DNA from: an uncultured Pelagibacteraceae bacterium
Lineage (GTDB): Bacteria; Pseudomonadota; Alphaproteobacteria; Pelagibacterales; Pelagibacteraceae
Direction of reading: 5' to 3'
Assembly: GCA_902597175.1 (NCBI GenBank)
Contig: CACJWN010000002.1
Span: 62,001-126,000 of the forward strand
DNA: 64,000 bases
Positions 28,046-37,934 of this stretch are shown here, one piece after another. The notes under the pieces are model-generated. The model made no database searches. It saw only the letters and a list, made by a program, of their open reading frames with translations, and was not told the origin of the DNA. Every line of letters begins with the position of its first letter. The stretch's first letter is position 1. The translations under genes were made by a program, and so were the position numbers.

Positions 28046-29313
28046 TGGAAAAGAAAGATATCATTCAGTCATTTAAAGATAGTTTATTTACAGGCTTTAT
28101 CGCTTTAGCTTTGTTTGGTCCGATAGTTGGTCTTAGAACTGCATCAAAAGGAGAAGGTTTATTTATTACTCCTCAATGGGGTGTCGTTTTTTTATTAGTT
28201 GGACTTTGTATTTTGGGAAGATTTTTAATCAATTTAAATTCAGCTAGAACAACTGAATTTACTATTTTTTCAAAGTTAGCCTCTAAATTTTCAGCCATAA
28301 CAGAGGATAAAGCAAAACACTTTGCAATTACCGCAATTTTGTTTGCTGTTGTATTTCCTTTTTTACCTTTCACTGACAGATATTTTATGGATGTAGCAAT
28401 AATGATTTTAACTTACATCATGCTTGGTTGGGGATTAAATATCGTAGTTGGTTTGGCTGGTCTTCTTGACTTAGGCTATGTAGCTTTCTATGCAGTTGGT
28501 GCATATTCTTATGCGTTGATCGCCACAACATTCGGTTGGTCTTTTTGGATTTGTTTACCGTTAGCAGGATTGTTTGCAGCTTTTTTTGGAATTTTACTTG
28601 GCTTTCCTGTTTTGAGATTAAGAGGAGATTATCTTGCAATTGTTACTTTAGGATTTGGAGAAATTATAAGAATTATTTTGATCAATTGGTATGAAGTAAC
28701 AAACGGTCCTGATGGTATCACTGGAATACCACGGCCATCTTTTTTTGGATTACCTTTTAAAAGATCTCCAGATGAGGGAGAAACAAGTTTTCACTTGTTT
28801 TTCAATCTTGAATATTCAACAATGCACCGAATAATATTTTTATACTATTTAATTTTAGTTTTAGCCTTAATTACAAATTACTTTACATTGAAAATAAGAA
28901 AACTTCCTGTTGGTAGAGCATGGGAAGCTTTAAGAGAAGATGAGATCGCATGTAAATCATTAGGCGTAAACCCTACAAACACAAAACTAACTGCTTTTGC
29001 AATTGGAGCTATGTTCGGTGGTTTTGCTGGTTCATTTTTTGCAACACGTCAAGCATTTATAAGTCCAGAAAGTTTTACATTTATTGAGTCAGCAATCATT
29101 GTTGCAATTGTTGTATTAGGTGGTATGGGCTCACAAACTGGAGTAGTTCTAGCATCAATTTTCTTAATTGGAATTACGGAAATGTTTAGGGATTTAGAAC
29201 AATATAGAATGATCGCTTTTGGTGGAGCGATGGTTTTAATTATGGTGTTTAAACCAAAAGGAATTTTAGCGAATAGAAAGCCGACTATCCTTATGCACGG
29301 AGATAAGAAATGA
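28045..29313 (+). CDS. livM: Branched-chain amino acid-type ABC transporter permease LivM
   Basis: GWGLNIVVGLAGLLDLGYVAFYAVGAYSYALIATTFG, GRAWEALREDEIACKSLGVNPTNTKLTAFAIGA. Confidence 0.93.
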   Translation: MEKKDIIQSFKDSLFTGFIALALFGPIVGLRTASKGEGLFITPQWGVVFLLVGLCILGRFLINLNSARTTEFTIFSKLASKFSAITEDKAKHFAITAILFAVVFPFLPFTDRYFMDVAIMILTYIMLGWGLNIVVGLAGLLDLGYVAFYAVGAYSYALIATTFGWSFWICLPLAGLFAAFFGILLGFPVLRLRGDYLAIVTLGFGEIIRIILINWYEVTNGPDGITGIPRPSFFGLPFKRSPDEGETSFHLFFNLEYSTMHRIIFLYYLILVLALITNYFTLKIRKLPVGRAWEALREDEIACKSLGVNPTNTKLTAFAIGAMFGGFAGSFFATRQAFISPESFTFIESAIIVAIVVLGGMGSQTGVVLASIFLIGITEMFRDLEQYRMIAFGGAMVLIMVFKPKGILANRKPTILMHGDKK

Positions 29314-30101
29314 GCAATTTACTTTCAGTTGAAAATTTGACAATGAAATTTGGTGGTTTGACCGCAATTGATGATTTAAGTTTTGATGCAAAAAATAATC
29401 AAATTACTTCTATCATTGGACCTAACGGTGCAGGAAAAACTACTGTATTTAATTGTCTAACTGGATTTTATAAGCCAACAAACGGTCAAATGTTCTTACA
29501 CAAAGAAGAGAGCAAAATTTCATTAAGAAAATATACAGACTTCAAAATTGCTTATGTAGCTAAGGTAGCTAGAACTTTTCAAAATATAAGATTATTTCCA
29601 GCAATGTCAGTTCTTGAAAACTTGTTAGTTGCTCAACACAATAAATTAATGGTTGCCTCAGGTTATTCACTATATGGTTTGCTAAACCTTAAAACCTATA
29701 GAGACAAAGAACAGCTAGCAGTTGATAAAGCAAAATATTGGTTAGATATCATTGGTTTAACTCATCGAGCGGATGATAATGCTGGAGATCTGCCTTATGG
29801 CGATCAAAGAAAATTAGAAATTGTTCGTGCAATGTGTATTGAACCAAGGTTATTATGTTTAGATGAACCTGCTGCTGGATTAAATCCAAGAGAATCTGCT
29901 GAATTAAATAAATTATTAAAATTTATTAAAACGGAAAAGCAAACAGGTATATTATTAATTGAACACGATATGAGTGTAGTAATGGGGATCTCAGACCATG
30001 TTGTTGTTTTGAATTACGGTAAAAAAATATTTGAAGGCACAGCAGATCAAACTAAAAATAGCAAAGAGGTTATTGAAGCTTACCTAGGAGTGGATGAATA
30101 A
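29310..30101 (+). CDS. livG: ABC transporter ATP-binding protein LivG
   Basis: Walker A GPNGAGKTT, FQNIRLFPAMSVLENLLVAQH, Walker B LLCLDEPAAGLNP. Confidence 0.93.
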   Translation: MSNLLSVENLTMKFGGLTAIDDLSFDAKNNQITSIIGPNGAGKTTVFNCLTGFYKPTNGQMFLHKEESKISLRKYTDFKIAYVAKVARTFQNIRLFPAMSVLENLLVAQHNKLMVASGYSLYGLLNLKTYRDKEQLAVDKAKYWLDIIGLTHRADDNAGDLPYGDQRKLEIVRAMCIEPRLLCLDEPAAGLNPRESAELNKLLKFIKTEKQTGILLIEHDMSVVMGISDHVVVLNYGKKIFEGTADQTKNSKEVIEAYLGVDE

Positions 30102-30820
30102 TGCTTAAAATTTCTAATGTGGAAACATTTTATGGAAAGATACAGGCTTTGAGAGGAGTTGATCTTGATGTGAATGATGGTGAAATCGTCTCTTTAATTG
30201 GCTCTAATGGAGCAGGTAAATCAACTTTGCTAATGACTATTAGCGGGGTGAATAAAGCTAAAAGAGGAAATATAGTTTTCAACGGTGAAAATATTGAGAA
30301 CAAACAGCCCCACAAAATCGTTGATATGGGTATTTGTCAAGTACCTGAGGGAAGACGAATTTTTTCAAGATTAACAGTAGAAGAAAATTTAAGATTAGGA
30401 GCTCATGCCAACGAAAAAGGTAAATATTTTGAAAATGATATAAAGGAAGTTTATGATTTATTTCCTGTTTTAAGTGATAGAAAAACACAGAGAGGTGGAA
30501 CTCTTTCAGGCGGAGAACAACAAATGCTTGCAATCGGTAGAGCATTAATGAGTAAGCCAAAAGTTTTGTTATTAGATGAACCATCTTTGGGCATAGCCCC
30601 TAAATTAGTTAATCAAATATTTATTTCTATTAAGAATATTAATAAGGAAAAAAATGTTACAATTTTTTTAGTAGAGCAAAATGCTAAAAAAGCTTTGGAG
30701 CTTGCTGATCGTGCATATGTATTAGTTAATGGCAAGGTTACCATTAGGGGTTCTGGTCAAGAACTTCTTAAAAATAAAGATATTCAAGCTGCCTACCTCG
30801 AGGGTGGGGTTAAAAATTAA
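30101..30820 (+). CDS. livF: ABC transporter ATP-binding protein LivF
   Basis: Walker A GSNGAGKST, VPEGRRIFSRLTVEENL, LSGGEQQMLAIGRALM. Confidence 0.93.
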   Translation: MLKISNVETFYGKIQALRGVDLDVNDGEIVSLIGSNGAGKSTLLMTISGVNKAKRGNIVFNGENIENKQPHKIVDMGICQVPEGRRIFSRLTVEENLRLGAHANEKGKYFENDIKEVYDLFPVLSDRKTQRGGTLSGGEQQMLAIGRALMSKPKVLLLDEPSLGIAPKLVNQIFISIKNINKEKNVTIFLVEQNAKKALELADRAYVLVNGKVTIRGSGQELLKNKDIQAAYLEGGVKN

Positions 30821-30903
30821 CATTTTTTCGTATTTACAAGTCTCAAATTTACGTGTTCAATATTAACTATTAATTAATTAATTAACAAACAAAGGAAAAT
30901 ATA

Positions 30904-32007
30904 ATGTTTAGAACTTTAAATAAATTTCTTTCATTAATTGCCGCTTCGTTAATGTTAGCAACTGTGTCAGCTAAAGCTGATGTTGTTGTTGCATCTGCTG
31001 GACCAATGTCTGGTCAGTACGCTTCATTTGGTTCTCAGTTAAAAGCTGGTGCTGAAATGTGGTTAAAGCACGTTAATAAAAAAGGTGGAATTAATGGCGA
31101 GAAAGTTAAATTAGAAATCGGAGATGATGCTTGCGATCCTAAACAAGCTGTTGCTGTAGCCAACAAATTTGCTGGTCAAGGCGTAGCTTATGTTGCAGGT
31201 CACTTCTGCTCTGGTTCTTCAATTCCAGCTTCTGCGGTTTACAACGAAGAAGGAATTATACAAGTTTCACCAGCTTCAACAAATCCAGCGTTAACGGATA
31301 AAGGTGGTAAATATACTTTTAGAGTTTGTGGTCGAGATGATCAGCAAGGTGAAGTTGCTGGTAAATTCTTAGCTGACAACTACAAAGGTAAAAAAGTAGC
31401 TATCCTTCATGATAAAACTGCTTACGGAAAAGGTTTAGCAGATGCGACGAGAAAAAATATGAAGAAAGCTGGCCTTAAAGAAGCTATGTACGAAGCTTAT
31501 ACAGCAGGTGAAAAAGATTACTCTGCTTTAGTTTCAAAACTTAAATCTAATAACATCGATGCAGTTTATCTTGGTGGTTACCACACAGAAGGTGGTTTGA
31601 TCGTAAGACAAATGAGAGACCAAGGTATGAAAACTAAATTAATCAGTGGTGACGCTTTAGTTACAGCTGAATATTGGGATATTACAGGTGATGCAGGTGA
31701 AGGTACGTTAATGACCTTCTCTCCAGATCCAAGAAATAATCCTGCGGCTGCAGATGTTGTAAAAGAATTTAAAGCTGCTGGTATTGAACCAGAAGGTTAT
31801 GTTCTTTACTCATATGCTGCGTTACAAGTATTTGAACAAGCTGCTAACCAAGCTGGATCTAACGACCCTGCTAAAGTTCTTAAAGTAATGAGAAAAGGTA
31901 AGTTTGATACTGTAATTGGTTCACTAAGCTTTGATAAAAAAGGCGACGTGAGCTTGCCAGGTTACGTATTTTATGAGTGGAGCAAAGGTAATTACAAAGA
32001 ACTGTAA
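30904..32007 (+). CDS. livK: Branched-chain amino acid-type ABC transporter substrate-binding protein
   Basis: Signal peptide, ASAGPMSGQYASFGSQLKAGAEMWLKHVNKKGGINGEKV, downstream of livHMGF. Confidence 0.92.
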   Translation: MFRTLNKFLSLIAASLMLATVSAKADVVVASAGPMSGQYASFGSQLKAGAEMWLKHVNKKGGINGEKVKLEIGDDACDPKQAVAVANKFAGQGVAYVAGHFCSGSSIPASAVYNEEGIIQVSPASTNPALTDKGGKYTFRVCGRDDQQGEVAGKFLADNYKGKKVAILHDKTAYGKGLADATRKNMKKAGLKEAMYEAYTAGEKDYSALVSKLKSNNIDAVYLGGYHTEGGLIVRQMRDQGMKTKLISGDALVTAEYWDITGDAGEGTLMTFSPDPRNNPAAADVVKEFKAAGIEPEGYVLYSYAALQVFEQAANQAGSNDPAKVLKVMRKGKFDTVIGSLSFDKKGDVSLPGYVFYEWSKGNYKEL

Positions 32008-32027
32008 TTCAATTGCTTAACTAATTT

Positions 32028-32053
32028 AAAAGGGGGCTTAGGCCCCCTTTTTT
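32028..32053 (+). terminator. Rho-independent terminator of the liv operon
   Basis: AAAAGGGGGC-TTAG-GCCCCCTTTTTT. Confidence 0.88.
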
Positions 32054-32071
32054 ATTTATAGAAAGGAATTT

Positions 32072-32407
32072 ATGGAAATAACTTATGACGATTTTAAAAA
32101 AGTACAAATTAAAGTTGGCACTGTCTTAGAGGTAAAAGTAAATGAAAAAGCAAGAAAACCTTCATTAATAGTTAAGGTAGATTTTGGAAAAGAAATAGGG
32201 ATTAAACAATCTTCAGCGCAGATTACTCACTATTACACTTCTGAAAATTTAGTAGGAAAACAAGTAATTGGAGTTTGTAATTTTCCGACAAAAAATATAG
32301 CTGGTGTTGTATCAGAAGTTTTAGTGCTTGGAGCTATAGAAAAAGACGGAAAAGTTGTCCTAGTGCACCCATCTCAGAAAACTGATAATGGTTTAGATAT
32401 TGCGTAA
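32072..32407 (+). CDS. csaA: tRNA-binding domain protein (CsaA-like)
   Basis: 111 aa OB-fold; DFKKVQIKVGTVLEV, QITHYYTSENLVGKQVIGVCNFP. Confidence 0.88.
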   Translation: MEITYDDFKKVQIKVGTVLEVKVNEKARKPSLIVKVDFGKEIGIKQSSAQITHYYTSENLVGKQVIGVCNFPTKNIAGVVSEVLVLGAIEKDGKVVLVHPSQKTDNGLDIA

Positions 32408-32746
32408 ATGATATTTGCACTAAAAGCTTTACTTGCTGGATTAATTATAGCCTTCTCATCTTGGCTTGCTGGTCAAAATCCTAGGATGGCGGGTTTTATA
32501 ATTGCCTTACCCATGGCTTCATTAATTGCCATTGCCTTTGTTTACTTTGAACACAATAGTGTTGAAAAAACAATTTTGTACGCGAAAAGTATTTTAATTG
32601 CTGTACCAGTAAGCTATTTATTTTTTCTTCCTTTTTTCTTAGCTAAACAATTTAACCTTAATTTTTGGATGATCTATGGCTCTGGAATACTACTGTTAAC
32701 TTTAGGTTTTTTCATTCATAAGTATTTTGCAAATTTTTTATCATGA
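32408..32746 (+). CDS. Small membrane protein of unknown function
   Basis: 112 aa with four predicted TM segments; conserved-looking gene context only. Confidence 0.6.
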   Translation: MIFALKALLAGLIIAFSSWLAGQNPRMAGFIIALPMASLIAIAFVYFEHNSVEKTILYAKSILIAVPVSYLFFLPFFLAKQFNLNFWMIYGSGILLLTLGFFIHKYFANFLS

Positions 32747-33180
32747 GTTCTGAAACATTTAGCTGGAGCTGTAAACATACTTGGTCTAGAAGTGCCAAAA
32801 ATACATTTTGGTGTTTACTTGGTTGCTCTATTGGTGACTTTGGAACTATTTTATTTTTTCAATTAACAAAAATTCCCTTTCCTGTTTTAGCAATAATGGT
32901 TCTAGCGATAATCAACGGAATTATTACAAGTATAATTTTAGAAACTATTATCCTATTAAGACAAAATTTTTCTTTTAAGTTAGCTTTTAAAACAGCTGTT
33001 GGTATGAGTTTAATCTCAATGGTAAGTATGGAAATTGCTATGAATGCTACTGATTATTTTCTTACAGGAGGAGCTATTTTAACTTGGTGGGTAGTGCCGA
33101 TAATGTTAGCTGTCGGTTTTGTTACCCCTTGGCCATATAATTATTGGAGACTCAAAAAATTCAACGAAGCTTGCCATTAA
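32743..33180 (+). CDS. DUF4396-like membrane protein
   Basis: WSCKHTWSRSAKNTFWCLLGCSIGDFGTI, multiple TM, ATGA overlap with upstream gene. Confidence 0.65.
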   Translation: MSSETFSWSCKHTWSRSAKNTFWCLLGCSIGDFGTILFFQLTKIPFPVLAIMVLAIINGIITSIILETIILLRQNFSFKLAFKTAVGMSLISMVSMEIAMNATDYFLTGGAILTWWVVPIMLAVGFVTPWPYNYWRLKKFNEACH

Positions 33181-33707
33181 GTAATTTTTTTTAAGATTTT
33201 ATCCTTAAAAACAAAATGATGAACAATTACCGCTAGTATATGCAGACTTACAAGTGCTAATAATAAGTAATTAGCGTAAATGTGAACTTGGTAATAAGCA
33301 TCAGCTAAAACAAAATTATCTTTTTCAAATCCATATTTAAAAAATATAAAATTAAGTGTTTCTCCCATATACAGTTTCTTAAGAATTCCAGAGATAGTTA
33401 TAGTAAAAATACTTAAATAAAGTAAGAAATGATTAGCCTTACCAATAAAGACTTGGCCCTTAAAAAAACTCTTAGTTTCAGATGGACTTGGGTTAAAAAA
33501 TTTCCAAATTAGTCTAAACAAAGTAAGATAGAAAACGGTTATTCCTATTAGGATATGTATATTTTCAAGTTCAATTCTTTCATCAGAAAATTCAAGCCCT
33601 ACTAAATAAAATCCAAAAGGAACTTGGGCTATTAATATAATAAATGTAATCCAGTGGAACAATTTGGCCAATAGGCCATATTCATTTTGACTGTTAAAAA
33701 TTTCCAT
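33177..33707 (-). CDS. Cytochrome b561 family protein
   Basis: 176 aa, four TM, LLAKLFHWITF and HILAVIVHHF histidines. Confidence 0.85.
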   Translation of the reverse strand: MEIFNSQNEYGLLAKLFHWITFIILIAQVPFGFYLVGLEFSDERIELENIHILIGITVFYLTLFRLIWKFFNPSPSETKSFFKGQVFIGKANHFLLYLSIFTITISGILKKLYMGETLNFIFFKYGFEKDNFVLADAYYQVHIYANYLLLALVSLHILAVIVHHFVFKDKILKKIT

Positions 33708-33725
33708 TATTTATTATAATTATAT

Positions 33726-34208
33726 ATGACATTTAAAAAAACCACATCTAAATTCATTATTCTTACAGTAATATTATTCTCTGTTTTTTTTATATTTAAT
33801 TTTGCCGCAGATAAAAAAGATGCTTTAGCAAATATTAACAATAAACAAATTGTTGAAGTCTTTAAGACACCCTCATGCGGATGTTGTTATGGATATGTTT
33901 TATTTTTAGAAAAAGAAAAATTCAAAGTAAAACAAACAGATATGAGAAGCCTTCATACAATAAAACAAAAATATAATATTCCAGTAGAAATGCAGTCTTG
34001 TCATACTACTATTATGGGTAAATACTTTATTGAAGGACATGTCCCGTTTGAAGCAGTTAACAAATTACTAAAAGAGCAACCAGATATTGATGGTATAGCT
34101 TTACCTGGAATGCCGATTGGCACACCAGGAATGCCAGGTGATAAAGATGAGCCTTATGTTATTTATCAACTTAAAGATGGGGAATCTTCAGTATTCATGA
34201 CAATATAA
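33726..34208 (+). CDS. DUF411 domain protein (predicted metal-binding)
   Basis: VEVFKTPSCGCCYGY, MQSCHTTIMGKYFIEGHVP, GMPIGTPGMPG. Confidence 0.88.
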   Translation: MTFKKTTSKFIILTVILFSVFFIFNFAADKKDALANINNKQIVEVFKTPSCGCCYGYVLFLEKEKFKVKQTDMRSLHTIKQKYNIPVEMQSCHTTIMGKYFIEGHVPFEAVNKLLKEQPDIDGIALPGMPIGTPGMPGDKDEPYVIYQLKDGESSVFMTI

Positions 34209-34213
34209 AGATT

Positions 34214-34663
34214 ATGATACAAAAGATTAAAATAATAAAAACACTTATTATTATTTTTTCTTTATTCTTTTCTTTTTCTGCTAATGCTCAAACTGTGGAG
34301 GAAATTATTAAAGGTAGAAAAGCTATGTTTAGTGAAAACTATCAAAACGCTAAAAAAATTTCTATATTATTGAAATCTAAAAGAATTGAGGAGGCTAAAC
34401 CTTTAATGAAAAAAATTTCAGATAATTATATAAAATTATTAGATTATTTTCCTGAAAATACAAAAGAAGGGTTTAAGACAGGAGCACTACCGAGTATTTG
34501 GGAGAATAAAGATGAATTCAATGCTTTAATGAAAAAAGCATCAGATGATATGATAAAACTTGCTAAGGCTATAGAGACTGCTGAAGATCTAAGAGCAGCA
34601 CAGAAAGAGCTCATGTGGAACAATTGTTCGGCTTGTCATAGTAAGTTTAGAGCGCCTCATTAA
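34214..34663 (+). CDS. Cytochrome c'/c556-like protein
   Basis: Signal peptide, helical, single C-terminal CSACH heme motif. Confidence 0.83.
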   Translation: MIQKIKIIKTLIIIFSLFFSFSANAQTVEEIIKGRKAMFSENYQNAKKISILLKSKRIEEAKPLMKKISDNYIKLLDYFPENTKEGFKTGALPSIWENKDEFNALMKKASDDMIKLAKAIETAEDLRAAQKELMWNNCSACHSKFRAPH

Positions 34664-34669
34664 ATTTAA

Positions 34670-35257
34670 ATGCAACTTTTTCCATTAATTTTATTCGGTA
34701 TTGCAACCGCTTTTTCTCCTGGTCCAAATAATATTATGACATCCTACACAGCTTTTAATTTTGGATTTAGAAAAGCCATTCCTACAATGCTAGGAGTTAT
34801 TATTGGATGGACACTATTAATTATACTTTTACAATTAACATCAGCTGCCGTTTTTCAAAAATATGAATTTATTCAAACTACAATTAAAATATTAGGGTCC
34901 ATTTATTTGCTATATATGGCATATAAATTATCTTTTGCAGGACAGACAAAAGATAAAAAAATTGATCCAAAGCCTGTTACTTTTCTTAATACTTTTTGGT
35001 TTCAATTTATAAATCCTAAAAGTATTATAGTTGGTTTGACCTCAATTTCGTTATTTATTGATACACAAAATAATTACTTAAGAGACTCAATTATTCTTAC
35101 TTTGGTTTGGTTTTTAATGGCTGTTGGAAGCCAAACAACCTGGTGTTTAATGGGAAAATATATGAGAAAATTCGCCACAAGTGATAAATTTATAAAGAAT
35201 TTTAATTATACAATGTCTTTTTTACTTATCGTTTGTGTAATTTTGTTCTATGTATAG
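34670..35257 (+). CDS. LysE family transporter
   Basis: FGIATAFSPGPNNIMTSYTAFNFGFRKAIPTMLGVIIG. Confidence 0.87.
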   Translation: MQLFPLILFGIATAFSPGPNNIMTSYTAFNFGFRKAIPTMLGVIIGWTLLIILLQLTSAAVFQKYEFIQTTIKILGSIYLLYMAYKLSFAGQTKDKKIDPKPVTFLNTFWFQFINPKSIIVGLTSISLFIDTQNNYLRDSIILTLVWFLMAVGSQTTWCLMGKYMRKFATSDKFIKNFNYTMSFLLIVCVILFYV

Positions 35258-35260
35258 CCA

Positions 35261-37933
35261 ATGAAATTTAATAGTAAAAACACATTTAAATCATTAGATA
35301 GTATCTCATCATCTAGCAAAGAGTTTAAAATATTTAGTTTAAAAAAAGCAGAACTCAACGGATTAGAGGGGATTTCTAAACTACCAATATCTTTAAAAGT
35401 CTTACTTGAGAATCTATTGAGACATGAAGATGGAGTTTCAGTTGACGAAAAACAAATTTTAGCGATTAAAGACTGGTTAAAGAACAAAAAATCAAACACT
35501 GAAATCGCATATAGGCCAGCAAGAGTCTTGATGCAAGATTATACTGGAATACCTGCAGTCGCTGATTTAGCTGCCATGAGAGACGCTGTAAAAAATAAAA
35601 ATAAAGATCCTGAAAAGATTAATCCTCTTTCGACAGTAGATTTAGTAATAGACCACTCAGTGATGGTAGATGAATATGCATCTGGAAAATCATTTGCAAG
35701 AAATGTTGAAAAGGAATTTTCTAGGAATGGGGAGAGATATTCTTTTTTGAAATGGGGACAAAAAGCATTTGATAACTTTAGGGTAGTCCCTCCTGGCACA
35801 GGAATATGCCATCAGGTTAATTTGGAATATTTATCCAAAGTGGTGTGGACATCTAAAAGTGATGGAGTTTCATATGCTTATCCAGATACATTAGTTGGAA
35901 CTGACAGTCATACTACAATGGTAAACGGATTATCGGTTTTGGGATGGGGAGTTGGTGGTATTGAAGCTGAAGCCGCAATGTTAGGTCAACCAATATCAAT
36001 GCTAATACCTGAAGTGATTGGTGTAGAACTTAAAGGAAAATTAAAAGAAGGTACAACTGCAACTGACTTAGTACTTACTATTGTTGAAATTTTGAGAAAA
36101 AAAGGTGTAGTTGGAAAATTTGTCGAGTTTTATGGGGAAGGATTAAAAAATCTTACATTAGCAGATAGAGCAACAATAGCTAACATGGCTCCTGAATATG
36201 GAGCAACTTGTGGATTTTTCCCTGTAGATAATGAAACTTTAAAATATTTAAAATTGTCGGGTAGAGATGATCAAACTATTTCTTTAGTTGAGAATTATTG
36301 TAAAGAGCAAGGATTGTGGGCAAATAACGACATTTCGTTCACCGACGTTGTTAAATTAGATGTAAGCACAGTAGTCACAAGCATATCAGGACCTAAAAGA
36401 CCTCAAGACAAAGTTCTATTAACAAACTCTGCAGCTGATTTCGCAAAGGTTTATAAGGAAAATACAAAAAGAGATACGCAAGTTACAGCTAAAGTTAAAG
36501 GAGTTGATTTTGAAATTACAGATGGTGATATTGTAATTGCTGCAATAACATCATGCACTAACACATCTAACCCAAGTGTTCTAATAGGTGCAGGGCTTTT
36601 AGCAAAGAAAGCTTACGAGAAAGGATTAAAAGTAAAACCTTGGGTCAAAACTTCCTTAGCGCCAGGCTCACAAGTTGTAACTGATTACTTAGAGAAAGCT
36701 GGTTTAAACAAATATCTAGATGAATTAGGATTTAACTTAGTTGGATATGGGTGCACTACTTGTATTGGGAATTCTGGTCCTTTAAATAAAGATATCTCGG
36801 ATGCAATAAATCAAAACGATTTATATGCAGTTTCAGTTTTATCTGGAAACAGAAATTTTGAGGGCAGAATAAGTCCTGATGTTAAAGCAAATTATTTAGC
36901 TTCACCTCCGTTAGTAGTTGCATATGCGATTGCAGGAACTATGAATTTCGATTTATATAAATCATCTCTAGGAAAAGATAAAAATGGAAAAGATGTTTTT
37001 CTTAAAGACATTTGGCCAAGTAATAAAGAGATTGAAGAAATTATGTTAACTTCTTTAGATTCTGAAATGTTTAAAAAAAGGTATTCTAATGTTTCTGAGG
37101 GCCCTAAGGAATGGAGAGAAATAAACACTGTAGATAGTGATATTTATAATTGGCAAGAAAATTCAACTTATGTGAAAAGGCCTCCATTTTTTGATGATCT
37201 TCCTGATAAACCTGAGGGATTTAAGCCAATAAACGATGCTCGAATTTTATTAGTTCTAGGAGATACGGTTACAACAGACCACATATCACCGGCTGGAAGT
37301 ATAAAAAAGGAGAGCCCTACAGGAGATTATTTTGAAAAATATCAAATTCAGCAAAAAGATTTTAATTCCTATGGTGCTAGAAGAGGAAATCATGAAGTTA
37401 TGATGAGAGGAACTTTTGGTAATATTAAAATTAGAAACGAAATGGCTCCAGGCACAGAAGGCGGGTTCACAATATTATACCCAGAGGGTAAACCCATGAG
37501 CGTTTATGAAGCTGCAATGGAATATAAAAAGAGAAATGATGATTTAGTTGTAATAGCTGGTAAAGAATATGGAACTGGCTCTTCAAGAGATTGGGCAGCA
37601 AAAGGAACCAAACTAATTGGAATAAAAGCTGTTTTAGCGGAAAGTTTTGAGAGAATACATAGATCAAATTTAGTTGGTATGGGTGTTTTGCCTTTACAAT
37701 TTAAAGATGGTTTCGATAGAAAAAAATTAAATATTACAGGCGCTGAACTTATAACAGTGATTGATATAAAAGATGGGGTCAAACCAAGAGAAGAAGTAAC
37801 TTGTGAGATTAAATATAAAGATGGAACAAGTAAAAAAATTCAAGTGTTATGCAGAATCGATACAGCAAATGAAGTTGAGTACTATAAAAATGGTGGAATA
37901 CTTCAGTATGTTTTAAGAAATATGCTTAATTAA
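35261..37933 (+). CDS. acnA: Aconitate hydratase AcnA
   Basis: 890 aa, TSCTNTSNPSVLIGAGLLAKKA, GYGCTTCIGNSGPL, GKEYGTGSSRDWAAKGT. Confidence 0.95.
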   Translation: MKFNSKNTFKSLDSISSSSKEFKIFSLKKAELNGLEGISKLPISLKVLLENLLRHEDGVSVDEKQILAIKDWLKNKKSNTEIAYRPARVLMQDYTGIPAVADLAAMRDAVKNKNKDPEKINPLSTVDLVIDHSVMVDEYASGKSFARNVEKEFSRNGERYSFLKWGQKAFDNFRVVPPGTGICHQVNLEYLSKVVWTSKSDGVSYAYPDTLVGTDSHTTMVNGLSVLGWGVGGIEAEAAMLGQPISMLIPEVIGVELKGKLKEGTTATDLVLTIVEILRKKGVVGKFVEFYGEGLKNLTLADRATIANMAPEYGATCGFFPVDNETLKYLKLSGRDDQTISLVENYCKEQGLWANNDISFTDVVKLDVSTVVTSISGPKRPQDKVLLTNSAADFAKVYKENTKRDTQVTAKVKGVDFEITDGDIVIAAITSCTNTSNPSVLIGAGLLAKKAYEKGLKVKPWVKTSLAPGSQVVTDYLEKAGLNKYLDELGFNLVGYGCTTCIGNSGPLNKDISDAINQNDLYAVSVLSGNRNFEGRISPDVKANYLASPPLVVAYAIAGTMNFDLYKSSLGKDKNGKDVFLKDIWPSNKEIEEIMLTSLDSEMFKKRYSNVSEGPKEWREINTVDSDIYNWQENSTYVKRPPFFDDLPDKPEGFKPINDARILLVLGDTVTTDHISPAGSIKKESPTGDYFEKYQIQQKDFNSYGARRGNHEVMMRGTFGNIKIRNEMAPGTEGGFTILYPEGKPMSVYEAAMEYKKRNDDLVVIAGKEYGTGSSRDWAAKGTKLIGIKAVLAESFERIHRSNLVGMGVLPLQFKDGFDRKKLNITGAELITVIDIKDGVKPREEVTCEIKYKDGTSKKIQVLCRIDTANEVEYYKNGGILQYVLRNMLN

Positions 37934-37934
37934 C

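Noticed and set aside
30870-30890. TTAATTAATTAATTAA direct repeat upstream of livK
   Set aside because: Simple AT-rich repeat in a low-GC genome; no evidence of function beyond composition.
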